Assembly (NCBI GenBank): GCA_937901395.1
Contig: CALCDB010000094.1
Location: forward strand, 1-7,210
DNA: 7,210 nucleotides
Reading direction: 5' to 3'
Origin: an uncultured Verrucomicrobiota bacterium
GTDB taxonomy: Bacteria > Verrucomicrobiota > Kiritimatiellia > RFP12 > UBA1067
The position numbers and the translations under genes were made by a program. Positions 6,277 to 7,210 of the stretch are shown here, piece by piece. The notes below the pieces were generated by a model. That model was given only the letters and a program-made list of their open reading frames with translations. It did not search any database and was not told the DNA's origin. The first letter of the stretch is position 1, and each line of letters starts with the position of its first letter.

Positions 6277-6305
6277 ATTATACACTTTGCCCCACCAAAT
6301 TGCAA
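6277..6305 (-). promoter_or_regulatory. Promoter of the mraZ-led operon
   Basis: The minus strand carries TTGCAA (6305-6300), a 17-nt spacer and a perfect TATAAT (6282-6277), which is a good sigma-70-type promoter. The predicted transcription start is near 6270, leaving only about 4-5 nt of leader before the mraZ ATG. An AT-rich stretch just upstream (about 6306-6330) could act as an UP element. The hexamers are seen directly; sigma-70 use is inferred. Confidence 0.72.
6290..6294 (-). promoter_or_regulatory. Possible MraZ operator box
   Basis: A single TGGGG lies in the promoter spacer, matching the TGGGN box bound by MraZ in studied species. Those operators usually have several boxes 10 nt apart. 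At that period the neighbours here read TGCAA (upstream) and TGTAT (downstream), which keep only the TG. So one good box with two degenerate flanks is visible, and autoregulation is plausible but not shown. Confidence 0.3.
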
Positions 6306-6332
6306 TAGGGAATTTTAAAATTTATTTATCGT
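6306..6332 (-). promoter_or_regulatory. AT-rich tract upstream of the mraZ promoter (UP-element-like)
   Basis: Between the terminator T-run and the -35 hexamer is a nearly pure A/T stretch containing the 12-bp palindrome AATTTTAAAATT (6311-6322). It occupies the place where an UP element would contact RNA polymerase alpha subunits. It contrasts strongly with the surrounding GC content. Function is inference. Confidence 0.35.
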
Positions 6333-6366
6333 AAAAAAAACAAGGGAGACCGTCATTGGCCTCCCC
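6333..6366 (-). terminator. Rho-independent terminator after the TerB-like gene
   Basis: Read on the minus strand, GGGAGGCC (6365-6358), the loop AATGAC and GGTCTCCC (6351-6344) form an 8-bp stem with one G-U pair. It is followed by TTG and eight T. It lies about 30 nt past the TerB-like stop and separates that unit from the mraZ operon. Confidence 0.92.
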
Positions 6367-6393
6367 AGTTTCAATCAACTATGAATGATTCTC

Positions 6394-7041
6394 TTATTCG
6401 CCCTTGGCGATAAGTTCCTTCAAGATTTTGGATGCATCGGCCGAATCGCCGTACTGTCCGACGAGCTGCTCGACGCGCTTCACGAAATTGCGGGAGACGA
6501 GCTCGACGTCGGCGTTCCGCGGCGCGTTCTCGCAGGCCTGGCGGAACGCGGGCGCGAGCTGGAGCCACTGCTCCTCCGCGGCCTCGAGGCGCATGATCTT
6601 GAGTTCGGCGAAAACCTGGCGGAGGGCCTCGATGCACTTCTTCTCGCGCGACGAGTAGTCGCCGTCGCTCATGCCCATGGCGATCCAGGTGACGATCGCG
6701 CGACGAACGTCCTCGATGGAGAAGTAGGCGAAGCCCATCGGCAGCGCGGCCTGCGCCTCGGCGACGAACGCCTTGACGAGGTCGGCGTCCTTCGCGCGCC
6801 GCGCGTAGAGCATCAGGTAGCCGGCCGAGCGCATCGCCTCATCCATGGCCTTCTTGGCGGTCTTCGGCGTGTAGCCGCGGCACTTCTTCGCGAGCGCGTC
6901 GAGCGCCTTGTACTCGGCGTCCGTGACGTCGCCGTCCAGCGCGGCGACCATGAAGGCGACCTTGAGGACGCCGAAATCGGTCCGGCTGGCCTTGGTGAAC
7001 TTCTTGAGATTGAAACCGCTGACGAGCTTTGACAGGTTCAT
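6394..7041 (-). CDS. TerB-like (tellurite resistance TerB family) protein
   Basis: This 215-residue soluble, mostly helical protein resembles the TerB domain family. It has two acidic helix-start motifs of the kind that bind metal in TerB: LDGDVTDAE at 35-43 (D36, D38, E43) and SDGDYSSRE at 125-133 (D126, D128, E133). Each is followed by a similar helix (ALDALAKKCR and CIEALRQVFA). The region from 145 to 215 is helical and unassigned. No other ter genes (terC, terD, terZ) are visible, so a real role in tellurite resistance is doubtful; many TerB-like proteins are lone stress- or membrane-associated factors of unknown job. GGAGG at 7050-7046 lies 4 nt from the ATG. The gene follows hisC by 11 nt and ends before a terminator. 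Its base composition is clearly more GC-rich than the dcw genes (one 60-base line counted by hand gave 72% against 53%). Confidence 0.7.
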   Translation of the reverse strand: MNLSKLVSGFNLKKFTKASRTDFGVLKVAFMVAALDGDVTDAEYKALDALAKKCRGYTPKTAKKAMDEAMRSAGYLMLYARRAKDADLVKAFVAEAQAALPMGFAYFSIEDVRRAIVTWIAMGMSDGDYSSREKKCIEALRQVFAELKIMRLEAAEEQWLQLAPAFRQACENAPRNADVELVSRNFVKRVEQLVGQYGDSADASKILKELIAKGE

Positions 7042-7051
7042 AGTGCCTCCT

Positions 7052-7060
7052 ATTATACCA
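7052..7060 (-). promoter_or_regulatory. Extended -10 element overlapping the hisC stop codon
   Basis: The minus strand reads TGGTATAAT, the same 9-mer found before the transporter gene. The hisC stop TAA (7055-7053) is part of the hexamer. No -35 match is seen 17-18 nt upstream. A start about 7 nt downstream would fall near 7045-7044, after the GGAGG, giving a leader of about 3-4 nt before the TerB-like ATG. Activity is inference. Confidence 0.42.
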
Positions 7061-7210
7061 AAATGTCGTCGATTTCGCGGAGGACGCGCTTCATCTGCGC
7101 ATCGGTGCCGATTGAGATGCGGACGCGGTCGCCCGTCTTCGGTCCCTTGAAGTACCGGATGAAGATATTGCGCTCGCGAAGCTTCGTGAAGACCTTCTCG
7201 GCCACCTCCG
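7053..7210 (-). CDS. hisC: Histidinol-phosphate aminotransferase, C-terminal end (partial)
   Basis: The last 51 codons of a gene entering from the right edge are visible. The end contains RNIFIRYFKGPKTGDRVRIS followed by IGTDAQM and a closing helix. This matches the C-terminus of HisC, which typically has a 'v.vRyf......LRItIGt..em' pattern. HisC is a PLP-dependent enzyme of fold type I that converts imidazole-acetol phosphate to histidinol phosphate in histidine synthesis. The Arg in the RISIGT strand is the position that binds the substrate acid group in this aminotransferase class. The lysine that holds PLP lies outside the window, so a related class I/II aminotransferase cannot be fully ruled out. 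The stop is TAA at 7055-7053, and the TerB-like gene follows by 11 nt, so the two may be cotranscribed. Confidence 0.82.
   Translation of the reverse strand, partial: EVAEKVFTKLRERNIFIRYFKGPKTGDRVRISIGTDAQMKRVLREIDDILV
7153..7172. repeat. 20-bp direct repeat, copy 2 (inside hisC)
   Basis: This copy is identical to 1499-1518 and in the same orientation, 5.65 kb away. It encodes the RNIFIRY part of HisC, which is typical of the family, so this is probably the native copy. Confidence 0.85.

Noticed and set aside
6385..7032. A 215-residue open frame on the plus strand, antisense to the TerB-like gene
   Set aside because: It is a mirror of the GC-rich codon use of the TerB-like gene: Leu/Arg/Gly/Asp-rich with no recognisable domain. 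Its start overlaps no ribosome-binding site, whereas the minus-strand gene has GGAGG and a domain match.
6394..7041. A tellurite resistance operon
   Set aside because: Only one TerB-like gene is present, with no terC, terD, terE or terZ neighbours, so a tellurite role is not supported.
1..7210. tRNA, rRNA, CRISPR arrays, insertion sequences or phage genes
   Set aside because: I saw no cloverleaf-like segments, regularly spaced repeats, transposase motifs or terminal inverted repeats on either strand. Nearly all of the window is accounted for by minus-strand genes.

Overview
The window holds a bacterial division and cell-wall (dcw) locus read entirely on the minus strand, so transcription runs from high to low coordinates. 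The lineage cannot be fixed from the sequence. The set mraZ, rsmH, ftsL, ftsI fits a wall-making bacterium with a conventional divisome. I lean weakly to an uncultured Gram-negative-type bacterium, possibly of the Verrucomicrobiota/Kiritimatiellota group, but this is a guess.

Layout in transcription order. At 7210-7053 is the end of a histidinol-phosphate aminotransferase gene (hisC), followed by a TerB-like gene (7041-6394). Both are GC-rich, and the pair closes with a strong intrinsic terminator (6366-6333). The mraZ promoter (about 6305-6277) comes next, with an AT-rich upstream tract. It drives mraZ (6265-5780), rsmH (5778-4885), an ftsL-like gene (4879-4469) and the transpeptidase gene ftsI (4461-2611). 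Where many genomes continue with murE, murF and mraY, this one continues with an AI-2E family membrane transporter (2599-1493). Next is a two-domain phosphatase joining a histidine phosphatase to a HAD hydrolase (1482-184). Last is the 5' end of a gene with an LUD-like start and an Ala/Lys/Glu-rich stretch (166-1, running off the window). Gaps between genes from mraZ onward are 1-17 nt, with no terminator visible, so at least read-through transcription is likely.

How the genes fit together. MraZ is the DNA-binding regulator of its own operon. RsmH methylates 16S rRNA. FtsL and FtsI are membrane parts of the septal wall-synthesis machine. The transporter and the fused phosphatase are riders whose link to division is unproven.

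The most interesting points are the histidine phosphatase-HAD fusion; three TATAAT elements so close to start codons that the mRNAs would be leaderless or nearly so, two of them sharing the extended -10 TGGTATAAT at gene junctions; an exact 20-bp direct repeat shared by the hisC end and the transporter gene end; and a sharp change in base composition at the terminator.
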